Shown: positions 1-7,815 of the stretch, in pieces
Layout of the letters: each line of letters opens with the position of its first letter
Position numbering within the stretch: the first letter of the stretch is position 1
From: Treponema vincentii
GTDB taxonomy: Bacteria; Spirochaetota; Spirochaetia; Treponematales; Treponemataceae
Length of the DNA stretch: 64,000 nt
Direction of reading: 5' to 3'
Assembly: GCF_018336815.1 (NCBI RefSeq)
Contig: NZ_CP050497.1
Coordinates: 682,001 to 746,000 of the forward strand
Made by a program: the position numbers and the translations under genes
Notes under the pieces: model-generated
Database searches by the model: none
The model's input: only the letters and a program-made list of their open reading frames with translations
Told to the model about the DNA's origin: nothing

Positions 1-37
1 TGCCTTTACGGCAATGCAGGTTAAGCGAATGTTATGT
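1..37 (+). repeat. attC-like site (3' part) of the preceding integron cassette
   Basis: The window opens inside what looks like the right half of an integron attC site. A palindromic GGCAATGCAGGTTAAGCGAAT stretch is followed by the core-like GTTATGT at 31-37. The same terminal motif GTTATGTGGAC recurs at the end of the site near 1960. The left half lies outside the window, so only the shared right arm supports the call. Confidence 0.5.
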
Positions 38-88
38 GGACTGCCCTTCGGGCAGCAGTTTAGGAGGAAAAATGTTTGATAGTGATAT

Positions 89-391
89 TTGCAAGAAAAA
101 AGATGGTTCACCCTTAAAGACTATGAATCTGAATATGAAGCTCAAGAAGCTATTGAATATGTGAAAAGACAATATGGGAATGAACAAGTAAGTTATAAAT
201 GCTCACGATGTGGTTACTGGCACCTTTCACCAAAAGAGCGTCAGACACCAAATCATATAAGTTATTGCCTTGATTCTAACGGTAAAACAAAGCAAGGCTA
301 TCCAACTTATGAAGCGACTAAAAGGAGAGCGGAAATAATTTTTGATGAAAAAGGAATAGAACTTTTTGTTTATCATTGTGATCTGGAGTGA
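89..391 (+). CDS. small zinc-ribbon-like cassette protein, probably frameshifted at its start
   Basis: A 100-residue protein of unknown function, the cargo of the first cassette. The visible feature is a Cys-x2-Cys knuckle (YKCSRCGYWHLSP, residues about 36-48) resembling half of a zinc ribbon; the rest is charged and helical. Reading from TTG at 89 leaves it without a ribosome binding site. A good site (AGGAGG, 62-67) instead serves ATG at 72, which is in another frame; one extra A in the A6 run at 96-101 would fuse ATG 72 to this frame and give a 106-residue protein (MFDSDICKKKRW...). The gene is flanked by attC-like sequence on its left and the hicB cassette on its right. No family was recognised, and its role is unknown. 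Confidence 0.55.
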   Translation: MQEKRWFTLKDYESEYEAQEAIEYVKRQYGNEQVSYKCSRCGYWHLSPKERQTPNHISYCLDSNGKTKQGYPTYEATKRRAEIIFDEKGIELFVYHCDLE

Positions 392-470
392 TACAATAAA
401 ATTATTTATGTAAGAATGGTAAAAGAGGTTGTAGAATCAGAAGAGGCACACAAGGGAAAGGAGAACTGAT

Positions 471-860
471 ATGAAAACAATTGATGAATATATGAAAATG
501 CCATATAAACTGGAAATTATTCCGGATTCAGAAGAATCAGGTTTTGTAGCCTCATATCCAGACCTTCCGGGTTGTATAACTTGCGGTTCAACAATTTCTG
601 ATGCAGTTAATAATGCAGAAGATGCAAAAAAGGAGTGGTTCTTGGCTGCCATTGAAGAAAATATTGAAATTGCAGAACCAAAAAGTGCCGATTCTTATTC
701 CGGTCAATTCAAACTACGTATTCCAAAATCTTTGCACAAGACTCTTGCCGAAGATTCTAAAAAGGAAGGAGTAAGTATGAACCAATATTGCGTATATCTT
801 CTTGCAAAGAATTCAGAAAAAGAACATATATTATCGCAAGAACAAGCTGTATTCGTATAA
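471..860 (+). CDS. HicB-family antitoxin (orphan)
   Basis: A 129-residue HicB-like antitoxin. Residues about 12-70 form the HicB fold typical of type II toxin-antitoxin systems, with the diagnostic YPDLPGCITCG stretch and the DAVNNAEDA helix. Residues about 85-120 (KLRIPKSLHKTLAEDSKKE ... MNQYCVYLL) are a ribbon-helix-helix DNA-binding domain, the usual C-terminal autoregulator. AAAGGAG at 456-462 sets the ATG start. No hicA toxin precedes it: the upstream 80 bases are too short, and the neighbouring cassette is not a dsRNA-binding toxin. The TAA stop lies inside the left core of the attC site, a tight fit typical of mobile cassettes. Function as an orphan antitoxin or anti-addiction module is inferred. 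Confidence 0.85.
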   Translation: MKTIDEYMKMPYKLEIIPDSEESGFVASYPDLPGCITCGSTISDAVNNAEDAKKEWFLAAIEENIEIAEPKSADSYSGQFKLRIPKSLHKTLAEDSKKEGVSMNQYCVYLLAKNSEKEHILSQEQAVFV

Positions 861-921
861 CACCGTTTTCAAAGCCGACAACGCAGACAAGCTGCGTTGC
901 GGTTTAAAACGCAAGTTAGAC
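855..921 (+). repeat. attC recombination site of the hicB cassette
   Basis: A 67-bp imperfect palindrome with the architecture of a classical attC site. The left core is GTATAAC (855-861), followed by CGTTTTCAAAGCCGAC, a central stem, then GGTTTAAAACGCAA and the right core GTTAGAC (915-921). The order and spacing match well-known cassette sites such as that of aadA1, where CGTTCAAGCCGAC and GGCTTAACTCAAGCGTTAG occupy the same places. It should be recombined by a tyrosine integrase IntI, which is not in this window. Confidence 0.75.
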
Positions 922-1156
922 GGATGCCTGCGGCACGAATAATAAACAAAATTTGATGATTGATTTTTGAAATAAAAGGGCAGTTATCCTTATTATTAAA
1001 ATTTTTTAATACTGACAGGAAAATTTGATTATTTAAATCTCTCCAATATAGATTTTTGCATAAAATTCAACAAAAATACTGTTATAAATCACGAAAGCAA
1101 AGCTTTTAAATGTTATATATTTTATTTATAATCCAGAAACCCTAACTAAGAACAAC

Positions 1157-1195
1157 TTGACTATGTTGTACATATATATTATGATATACGTATAT
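1157..1195 (+). promoter_or_regulatory. promoter and palindromic operator of the Phd/PIN cassette
   Basis: TTGACT (1157-1162), a 17-base spacer and TATGAT (1180-1185) form a near-consensus sigma-70 promoter. The perfect 12-bp palindrome ATATACGTATAT (1184-1195) overlaps the -10 box and the start codon, as expected for an antitoxin autorepression site. Transcription would start within about two bases of the ATG at 1194, so the message is probably leaderless. The rest of 922-1193 is AT-rich, with no gene seen. Confidence 0.65.
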
Positions 1196-1433
1196 GAAAA
1201 CTTTATCGATAGCTAAAGTAAGAATGAATTTTTCCGCGCTTTTGAAAGAAGTAGAATCAGGTAATGAAATTGGTATTGCCTTTGGTCGAAAACAAGAAAC
1301 GATAGCCGTGATTGTTCCAATTGACGAGTACAAAAGAATCAAAGCGAGAAAGCTTGGCACATTAGAAGGAAAAGTAAAGGTTGAATTCAGTGAGAACTGG
1401 ACAATAACAGATGAAGAGTTTATTAATGTATGA
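1194..1433 (+). CDS. Phd/YefM-family antitoxin
   Basis: A 79-residue antitoxin. The N-terminus (MKTLSIAKVRMNFSALLKEV) is the Phd/YefM DNA-binding fold, and the C-terminus is an acidic toxin-binding tail. It precedes and overlaps the PIN toxin gene by four bases (ATGA), the usual antitoxin-first order with translational coupling. It sits in one integron cassette with its own promoter, which matches the known habit of cassette arrays to carry self-promoted TA modules that stabilise the array. No Shine-Dalgarno sequence is visible. Confidence 0.85.
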   Translation: MKTLSIAKVRMNFSALLKEVESGNEIGIAFGRKQETIAVIVPIDEYKRIKARKLGTLEGKVKVEFSENWTITDEEFINV

Positions 1434-1825
1434 AAATCCTATTAGATACGCACTATTTATTATGGGCATTTATTGATACAAGTAAAATATCTAAATCAGT
1501 TTATAATAAATTATTAGCAGACGAAAATGAAATTTTTTATAGTCAAGCTAGTTTATGGGAAATATCAATAAAATGTAATATGGGCAAATTATCCCTAAAA
1601 GGAATAACTCCTGAAGAATTCTATGAAGAAGTAGAAAATAGTTTTTTTAAATGTAGACCTTTTAAAAATGATGAATTAATTAGTTTTTATAAATTGCCGA
1701 TAGAACACAAAGACCCATTTGATAGAATTATGATTTGGCAATCAATAAACTCTGATTATTATTTTTTATCTGTTGATACACAGGTTATAAAGTATAAAAA
1801 ATATGGCTTAAAAATCTTATCCTAA
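1430..1825 (+). CDS. PIN-domain toxin (VapC-like ribonuclease)
   Basis: A 131-residue PIN-domain protein, probably the RNase toxin of a type II TA pair with the upstream Phd-type antitoxin. Expected acidic metal ligands are visible: Asp6 in LLDTHYLLW, Glu in SLWEISIK (residue about 44), and Asp residues in HKDPFDRIMIWQS (about 96-100) plus FLSVDTQVIKY near 118. The TYLLW/EHxDPFDR pattern is that of the Sll0205-like PIN subgroup usually paired with Phd antitoxins. The codon usage is very AT-rich compared with the chromosomal genes to the right, consistent with transfer. The stop codon lies in the left core of the following attC. Confidence 0.87.
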   Translation: MKILLDTHYLLWAFIDTSKISKSVYNKLLADENEIFYSQASLWEISIKCNMGKLSLKGITPEEFYEEVENSFFKCRPFKNDELISFYKLPIEHKDPFDRIMIWQSINSDYYFLSVDTQVIKYKKYGLKILS

Positions 1826-1966
1826 CACCCGCTTCAACGCTGACAAAAGCCTTTGCCATGGAAATTGCTTATGTCGCTGTGTCACTAAAGTGGCTGCGCT
1901 CTTTTATGCAATTTCCACGCCAAGCCCTATACGGGCACGGCAATGCAGTTTAAAACGATGTTATGT
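1820..1966 (+). repeat. long attC-like site closing the Phd/PIN cassette
   Basis: Left core TCCTAAC (1820-1826) is followed by ACCCGCTTCAACGCTGAC, and the right end GGCAATGCAGTTTAAAACGAT leads to GTTATGT (1960-1966). Inside is a long inverted repeat (GGAAATTGC near 1859 and GCAATTTCC near 1910), making a roughly 147-bp folded site. Length is at the upper end for attC sites, comparable with Vibrio-type repeats. Confidence 0.65.
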
Positions 1967-2004
1967 GGACGGCTCTGCGAGACGCTTTGGGATAGGAGAG
2001 AGCT

Positions 2005-2097
2005 ATGACGCGGGCAAGAAATAAAGATGATTTACTGAAATTCACTACGGAAAATTACTCAAAATTGAGTGGTAAGCTTTTAAAGGATAAAGGATAG
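2005..2097 (+). pseudogene. truncated ClbS/DfsB (DUF1706) family gene start
   Basis: A 30-codon open frame with a good ribosome binding site (GATAGGAGAG) begins MTRARNKDDLLKFTTENYSK and stops at TAG. This resembles the N-terminal helix of ClbS/DfsB four-helix-bundle proteins (typically about 170 residues; ClbS protects against colibactin). Only the first helix remains, directly before the M20 peptidase, so it is read as the remnant of a last cassette, decayed or cut at the array boundary. The assignment rests on one short motif. Confidence 0.45.
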
Positions 2098-2102
2098 TAC
2101 CA

Positions 2103-3267
2103 ATGCAAAACTATTTTGATTATATCGATGATGATGAACTCTGCGCATTTTTTTGCAGGCGCTGTAAAAATTCCCAGTATTAATCCGCCGGGGAACGAAG
2201 CACCGATGGTGAAATATATAGAAGATTTTTTACAAGCGAATAAGATTGAATATGAGCGGATTCCGGTTGAAGGAAGCCGCTGTGATATTGTCGCTCGGGT
2301 GTGCGGGAAAACCCGTGAAAATAGCATCATCTTTACCGGACACATGGATGTCGTACCGGTTTCCGACGAAGAGCGGAAACGATGGAACTTTAACCCGTTC
2401 GGCGCCGAAACACGAGACGGTATTCTTTACGGCCGCGGCAGCAGCGATATGAAAAGCGGACTGACAGCTGCGCTTTATGCAATGTCTGTTTTACAGCGGC
2501 ACGGTATTGTTCCGCCGACTGATATTATCTTTGCCGCGACAATCGATGAAGAAAACTACATGAAAGGCTCGAAGAAGCTTTTATACTCTCCGCTGTTTGA
2601 CGGCGCCCGCTCGTTAGTGGTGTGCGAACCAACCGATTTAAAGCTGTGCATAAAAGGGAAAGGGAGAACATGGGCGGATGTCTGTGTACGGGGTAAAACA
2701 GCTCACGGTTCACAAGCAGGCGCCGGAGATAATGCGATTTACACAGCAATCAATTTAATAGAAAAGATTAAGCATACCGAGTTGTCGGACTATTCTTCGG
2801 CGGAAAACGGGGAGTCCTTTTGGCGGACACTGGCGATACAGGCGGGAGTAGAACCGCAGGTAGTCCCTGATACTTGCATATTTACCGTTGATGCGCGGCT
2901 TGCCGTCGGTCATCCCATCGATGCAGTATGGGCGCAGCTGGATAAACTGATTGCATCATTGCATCAAGAAGTTCCTACCGCTCAAGTGTCGTATACCGTT
3001 ATCGATAGGCGCCCTTCGTGGGCAACGGCGGAAAGCGAACCGTTGGTACAGCGCTGCAAAACAGCGCTGGAAGCCGCCGGCTTACCGTATATCCCGGACA
3101 TCTTTGCGGGTTCTACCGACGGCAGCATACTAGTAAAGCAGGGACTCGTTCCCGTTATCATCGGCCCAGGCGATCTTGCCGTCGTCCACCGCGAAAACGA
3201 GCATATTAAGCTTTCTCAACTTTATCGGGCGGCGAGGTTGTATCTTTCCATAATGCTTACCTTTTGA
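2103..3267 (+). CDS. M20-family metallopeptidase (ArgE/DapE-like), frameshifted near the start
   Basis: A cytosolic zinc hydrolase of the ArgE/DapE/CPG2 family, cleaving an acylated amino acid or small peptide; the exact substrate cannot be read. Zinc-site motifs are intact: GHMDVVP (His, about residue 75), GRGSSDMKSG (Asp, about 111), DEE (catalytic Glu, about 143), CEPTD (about 171) and the C-terminal His in VVHRENEH (about 366). The natural start ATG 2103 (MQNYFDYIDDDELCAFF) leads into T7 at 2148-2154; deleting one T joins it to the long frame and gives 387 residues, normal for the family. As written, translation of the long frame could only begin at 2116 (TTG) or 2128, without a proper ribosome site. 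It is the first apparently chromosomal gene after the cassettes. Confidence 0.85.
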
Positions 3268-3296
3268 AAATATACGGCGTATCTACTTCGTCGCTC

Positions 3297-3387
3297 GTTC
3301 AGCGAAGTACATCCCTGTACTTTGCTGAACACAAGTTTGACCAGTGTCAAACTTGTTTCTGCTTAATACGCGCGGCATCCGTGCCGC
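3297..3387. repeat. cluster of three hairpins with constant-type loops
   Basis: Between the M20 and helicase genes lie three stem-loops: a 15-bp stem (one wobble) 3297-3311/3316-3330 with loop TCCC, a perfect 10-bp stem CAAGTTTGAC/GTCAAACTTG (3332-3355) with loop CAGT, and a 6-bp stem GCGGCA/TGCCGC (3372-3387) with loop TCCG. The same order of hairpins, with different stem sequences, occurs at 42434-42536. The genes are convergent here, so the cluster may terminate transcription, but it lacks a clear T-run. Confidence 0.6.
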
Positions 3388-3407
3388 TACTGAAAATCCT
3401 CAACGTA

Positions 3408-5376
3408 TCATTTCCGCTTTTTATAGGCGGCGGCGGAGCCTGCGCTGACAGGATGTTTCTTTCTCGTGTCTTTGTCGCGGAAAAAGGCTTCGCGCCGGTT
3501 CCCTTCACGCAGTTTTCGTGAAGGGCTTTTTTTTGCATAACCGGCTGTGTGCGAACTCTTTTCGTTTACGGAATCCGATTTTGTGTCGATGTGGATGTGC
3601 GGCATATTTGCTTTTTTCTTTGAAAGCCTCAGTGCCTCGTGAGCAGCGTCGGCCGGTAAATCCGCAAGCGAAAAGCGGTCGAATAATTCGATGCGGTCAA
3701 CTGCGTGTTCGGGGATGGAAAGCAGCGTGCTGAAAAACTGTGCAAGGCTCCGCTTGCTTGTCCCGTCCTTCCTGCCCAATCCGATATAGAGCCTGATGGT
3801 ATTCCCGCCGGATGATTTTCCCCGCTTGTCTTCGGTGCGGGGGATTTTGATATTTCTGTAATGGGAAGCAGACAGCACCGAACCGTAGTGCAACTGCAAC
3901 ACGGCGGCAAGTACTTCGGCTCTGTCGATATTCCCTGCGGCGGGGGCAGCGGCAGCCTCATCACCGAAAGCAACGGCTTCGTCAACGTTTGCAGTATTTG
4001 CGGCCGCGTCTATGTTATCGGCGGCGTTTATGCTATCCGCAGGGCTGTCAATATTCTTGACGTTGCTTTCGGTATTCTCGGTGTAGGACGCAATGGCGTT
4101 TTCCTCAGTGGCGGCGAGGCTTGCTTTATTTCCGGCTAAGAGTTCCCGAGCGAGTTCGATAAAGGGCTTGTTGACCGTATGTTCGGCACGGACGGTGTCC
4201 AGCTGACGCCGCAACTCGGAAAAGAGCCGCTCCTGTTTTTGTGCGAGAACTTTCTCTATTGAAGGAATTTTTCCTTCCTGCAACTCGCCTCGTGCATGAC
4301 GTCGCAAATAGTCAATCCTGCGCCGCTCATTCGGGCGGATAAAGCTTACCGCCGTCCCTTTCGCCCCCGCCCGTCCGGTTCTACCGATACGGTGCGTGTA
4401 CGTGGGGCCGTCATACGGAATGGAATAGTTGACAACGTGCGTAATCCCCTCGATATCGATACCGCGGGCGGCGACATCGGTTGCAACGAGAATACGGGTT
4501 TTCCCCGCCCGAAACCGGCTCAAGATTTTTTTCGCGCTGCCCCTGCGGGATGTCTCCATGTAGAGCGGCGGCTTCGTAATGCCGCTCATCAAGCTCTTTC
4601 GCAACCGCATCGGCGTCAACCTTAGTTTGGCAAAAGACCAGCCCGTAAAAGTTTTCGGCGGTGTCGATCAGGCGAACCAATGCCTCGGTTTTATCTTCTT
4701 CCCTCACCATCCAAAAAAACTGTTCGGTAAGCGGCAGCGGTTCTTCCGACGCCTCTTCTTCTACAATTTCATATTCGCCCATAAAGTCGGCAGCGATTTT
4801 CAAAATCTGCTTGGGCATCGTTGCCGAGAACATCAGCACCCGCGAATCGGGATTTGCCTTTTTGAATATCGTTTCGATATCTTCGATAAAGCCCATGTTC
4901 AGCATTTCATCAGCTTCATCTAAAATAAAATATTCGATACTGTCCAAATTCAGTGAGCCGCGCTCCAAATGATCGATAACACGGCCGGGGGTTCCGGCAA
5001 CAATTTCGCATCCGCGCTTTAAGTTTCGTAATTGTTCGACAATCGACGCGCCGCCGTATACGGTGGTGATACGGGGATGGGGTCCTTCCTTAAACGATTC
5101 TATTTCCGAAGCGACTTGCAGCGCAAGTTCGCGAGTAGGTACCAGTACTAACGCACGCGGTTTTTCCCGCGGTTCCCTCAATTCCTGTACAAGCGGCAAT
5201 CCGTAGGCGGCGGTTTTACCGGTACCCGTTCTCGCCTTTGCAATAACGTTCGCATCGCCGTTTAAGAGGCGCGGAATTGCCAACACTTGAATGGGAGTCG
5301 GCTCTTCAAATCCTTTTGCCGCTACCGCATTCAACACGGACTCATCGAGTCCCAAATCTCTAAAAGATATATCCAT
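3408..5376 (-). CDS. DEAD-box ATP-dependent RNA helicase with DbpA-type RNA-binding tail (frameshifted)
   Basis: An RNA helicase for ribosome assembly or mRNA remodelling, of the DeaD/CsdA type. All core motifs are present: ARTGTGKT (I), PTRELALQ (Ia), TPGRVID (Ib), DEADEM (II), FSATMP (III), [10 protein letters not shown] (V) and [10 protein letters not shown] (VI). A low-complexity Ala/Asp/Asn linker follows, then a DbpA-like RNA-binding domain ([14 protein letters not shown] ... [13 protein letters not shown]) and a basic tail. The frame breaks after QREK where the coding strand has A7 (T7 at 4526-4532 on the plus strand); with A6 the two halves join into 655 residues. Start is ATG 5376 ([12 protein letters not shown]); no Shine-Dalgarno is seen, but TATACT (complement of 5387-5392) lies 10 bases upstream, hinting at a leaderless message. 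Confidence 0.9.
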
Positions 5377-5462
5377 AATCGGTGCGAGTATATCAGATAC
5401 GACGATAAGTTCATAGCCTACTTTACAAAAGAAACTTAATATGCTAAAGTATCCCCTCGAAA

Positions 5463-5546
5463 GCCGGCGTGGTGAAATTGGTATACACGATAGACTCAAA
5501 ATCTATTGGGGGCAACTCCGTAAGGGTTCAAGTCCCTTCGCCGGCA
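5463..5546 (+). tRNA. tRNA-Leu (anticodon CAA)
   Basis: An 84-nt class II tRNA. Acceptor GCCGGCG pairs with CGCCGGC (5539-5545), and the discriminator is A5546. The anticodon stem ATAGA/TCTAT encloses CTCAAAA, giving anticodon CAA for TTG codons. A long variable arm (TGGGGGCAACTCC) and GGTTCAAGTCC T-arm are present. No CCA is encoded. It lies between divergent genes, immediately upstream of the isomerase-like gene. Confidence 0.95.
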
Positions 5547-5612
5547 TGTTCTTCAATTCACCACTTGTTAATCCACCGGTCTTCAATCTATCAAAACTAC
5601 TAAAAATGAAAT

Positions 5613-6665
5613 ATGGAACGAAAAGACGCAGAACTTGCATTTTTATTGCAATACGAAAATGTCGCATGGTATGAAAAAGGACGTGTCAGAATCCTTGACC
5701 GGCGCATCTATCCCGAAAAAATAACGTATGTTGAATGTTCTTCGTGGGATGAAGTCCGACAGGCGATTGCCGATATGGTAACCCAGAGCGCCGGACCGTA
5801 CACGGCTGCCGCTATGGGGATGGCGCTTGCCGCATATCAAGTACGGAATGAAGGGGCGGAAAAGCAGCGGCACTTTCTTGAAGAGGCGGCGCAGGGGTTG
5901 GCTCATGCCCGACCGACGACGGCAAACAGAATGGGGCAAATTACTGCAGGCAGTCTTGCTGTGGCTGAAAATGCCTTGAATGCGGGGCAAGATGTAGTAA
6001 CCGCCCTTTTTAACACTGCAATAGATTCGCTGAATCGGCGTTACGGTATAATGGAAAAGGTTGGAAACTACCTTGCAGAGCTTTTCCCGCAAGGGGGTGG
6101 CGTTCTTACCCAGTGTTTTGGAGAAACGATTGTCGGGATGATGCTGAAGGCAGCCCGCGCGCACAATAATCCCGTTAGAATAATCTGTGCCGAAACGCGG
6201 CCGTTTCTGCAAGGCGCCCGCTTAACTGCAAGCTGCGCCGCCGATATGGGGTTTGATACCACCGTTATTACCGACAATATGGTTGCATATACGATGCAGC
6301 AAGGGCAAGTCGATCTTTTTACCTCGGCAGCGGATACCATTACGCGGGACGGGCATATCGCGAATAAAATCGGCACGTTTCAGATAGCCCTGCTTGCAGA
6401 ACGGTTCGATATACCGTACTATGTAACCGGCATACCGGATGCAGATAAGAAAAGCGCCGCCGATATCCGCATCGAACAGCGTAACCCTGAAGAAACGCTT
6501 TCGTGCCATGGAGTACGGCATACTCATCCTGCGGTAAAAGGGATATATCCCTCGTTTGACATTACTCCGCCTCAGCTTATCCGTGGGGTTGTAACCGATA
6601 AGGGGATATACCGTTCCCAAGAACTTGGTGCGTATTTTGATACGCCGCAGGATCGATTCTATTAG
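5613..6665 (+). CDS. MtnA/eIF2B-type sugar-phosphate isomerase
   Basis: A 350-residue protein of the eIF-2B alpha/beta/delta family, closest in motif content to S-methyl-5-thioribose-1-phosphate isomerase (methionine salvage) or ribose-1,5-bisphosphate isomerase. Signature regions: ARPTTANRMGQITAG in place of the usual substrate loop, VLTQCFGETIVG with the catalytic-type Cys (about residue 166), AETRPFLQGARLTA (about 192-205), VITDNM, and TSAADTITRDGHIANKIGT with the catalytic-type Asp (about 242). The first 60 residues are unlike MtnA and may be a family-specific extension. No other methionine-salvage gene is nearby, so the substrate stays open. ATG 5613 has no strong ribosome site. Confidence 0.8.
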   Translation: MERKDAELAFLLQYENVAWYEKGRVRILDRRIYPEKITYVECSSWDEVRQAIADMVTQSAGPYTAAAMGMALAAYQVRNEGAEKQRHFLEEAAQGLAHARPTTANRMGQITAGSLAVAENALNAGQDVVTALFNTAIDSLNRRYGIMEKVGNYLAELFPQGGGVLTQCFGETIVGMMLKAARAHNNPVRIICAETRPFLQGARLTASCAADMGFDTTVITDNMVAYTMQQGQVDLFTSAADTITRDGHIANKIGTFQIALLAERFDIPYYVTGIPDADKKSAADIRIEQRNPEETLSCHGVRHTHPAVKGIYPSFDITPPQLIRGVVTDKGIYRSQELGAYFDTPQDRFY

Positions 6666-6693
6666 ATAATTACGAGATTGCTAGGTTATTACT

Positions 6694-7767
6694 ATGGATA
6701 TACAAAAAGTTCCTTATACCCGCATTATTACTCCGGCTCCTCGCCGCCCCATCGAAAATGCAGTACCGCTGTTTGGGTCGTACTCGGGGATGTTCCATAC
6801 CTTTGACATACGAGGCGTCAAGAAGCCGTTTGGCGATTTGCCATTTCCTACTTTTCTTACGGATATCCGCATAACCGACACATTGCGGCTCCTTTTTTGC
6901 GATGATAACCTTATCGGCGAAATTGAATTTTTTTATGGCGGATATTTTGCTTTTATGGAAACAACGCTGTGGAACCGCCAGACGAACCGCTTGCTTGCCT
7001 ACCGGCAACTTTTGCCGCTGGGGTTTGTGCATCTGCCCAAATACATTGCGTACAGCGTTGCAACTTGCCGCGTTAAACGGCGATATGTTCGCATTTTTTC
7101 CCGTCTTTCCAAAGGGATGCTCTATGCCGATTTCGATTTTCTTGCTGCCAACGACCGGCCGTCATGCGAGGGCAGGCTTGATTTTGATTCGCGTTCGCCG
7201 CAATGCACCGACTATTCTGCTGTCATTCCTGCTTTTGTGAGCCGCCGGTGCCAAGCCGTGTATTTCCGATCATTTGCCGTAAACGGTTGGGTTACGTTTG
7301 GACATAATCAAGATATACAATTAAATAAAACAACCGCGGTCGGCTTTTTGGATTTTAGAAAAACCTATACGCCTCCCCGCACAAAGCGGAGTGTTGTTAT
7401 CGGGCTGGGTATTATTGATGGCACCCAAGTTTCCTTCCATTTAAGTAATTCCATCGCTCCCGACAGCTACAGCTATAACGACAATATTTTATTTTACGGT
7501 GGAAAACGCATCCCGTTGCCGCCGGTACGTATTACATACCCGTTCGGTTCTTCTAAAAATTGGATTATCCAAGATACCGAAAGCATGGTCGATTTAACCT
7601 TTACCCCAAGCGCAATCTCTCAGCGGAATCTGAATATCCTCGTTTGGCGGCGGGACTATAAGACCATCTGCGGCACTTTTGAAGGCTCTTTTTTAATTGA
7701 AGACGGTGTAGAGCTCAAATTAAAAGGGTTCCCCGGCATCGCAAAAAAAGTTAGGATGAGAATGTAA
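6694..7767 (+). CDS. DUF2804 family protein
   Basis: A 357-residue protein that I assign to the DUF2804 family from overall pattern: an N-terminal segment beginning VPYTRIITPAPRRPI, a mid-region rich in aromatic beta-strands (YGGYFAFMETTLWNRQTNRLLAYRQ), the block VIGLGIIDGTQVSFHLSN and the C-terminal GTFEGSFLIEDGVELKLKGF. The family has no established activity; the strand pattern suggests a lipocalin-like or carotenoid-hydratase-like beta fold. No signal peptide or membrane helix is visible. It follows the isomerase gene by 28 bases in the same direction, so the two may be co-transcribed. Confidence 0.65.
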   Translation: MDIQKVPYTRIITPAPRRPIENAVPLFGSYSGMFHTFDIRGVKKPFGDLPFPTFLTDIRITDTLRLLFCDDNLIGEIEFFYGGYFAFMETTLWNRQTNRLLAYRQLLPLGFVHLPKYIAYSVATCRVKRRYVRIFSRLSKGMLYADFDFLAANDRPSCEGRLDFDSRSPQCTDYSAVIPAFVSRRCQAVYFRSFAVNGWVTFGHNQDIQLNKTTAVGFLDFRKTYTPPRTKRSVVIGLGIIDGTQVSFHLSNSIAPDSYSYNDNILFYGGKRIPLPPVRITYPFGSSKNWIIQDTESMVDLTFTPSAISQRNLNILVWRRDYKTICGTFEGSFLIEDGVELKLKGFPGIAKKVRMRM

Positions 7768-7815
7768 AGGACATCGGCAGGTGTCTACCGCAGTTTTTCT
7801 CCTTTAGTTTTGTGC

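Noticed and set aside
471-860. Search for a hicA toxin beside hicB
   Set aside because: No small dsRNA-binding-type toxin frame exists on either strand in the adjacent 400 bases.
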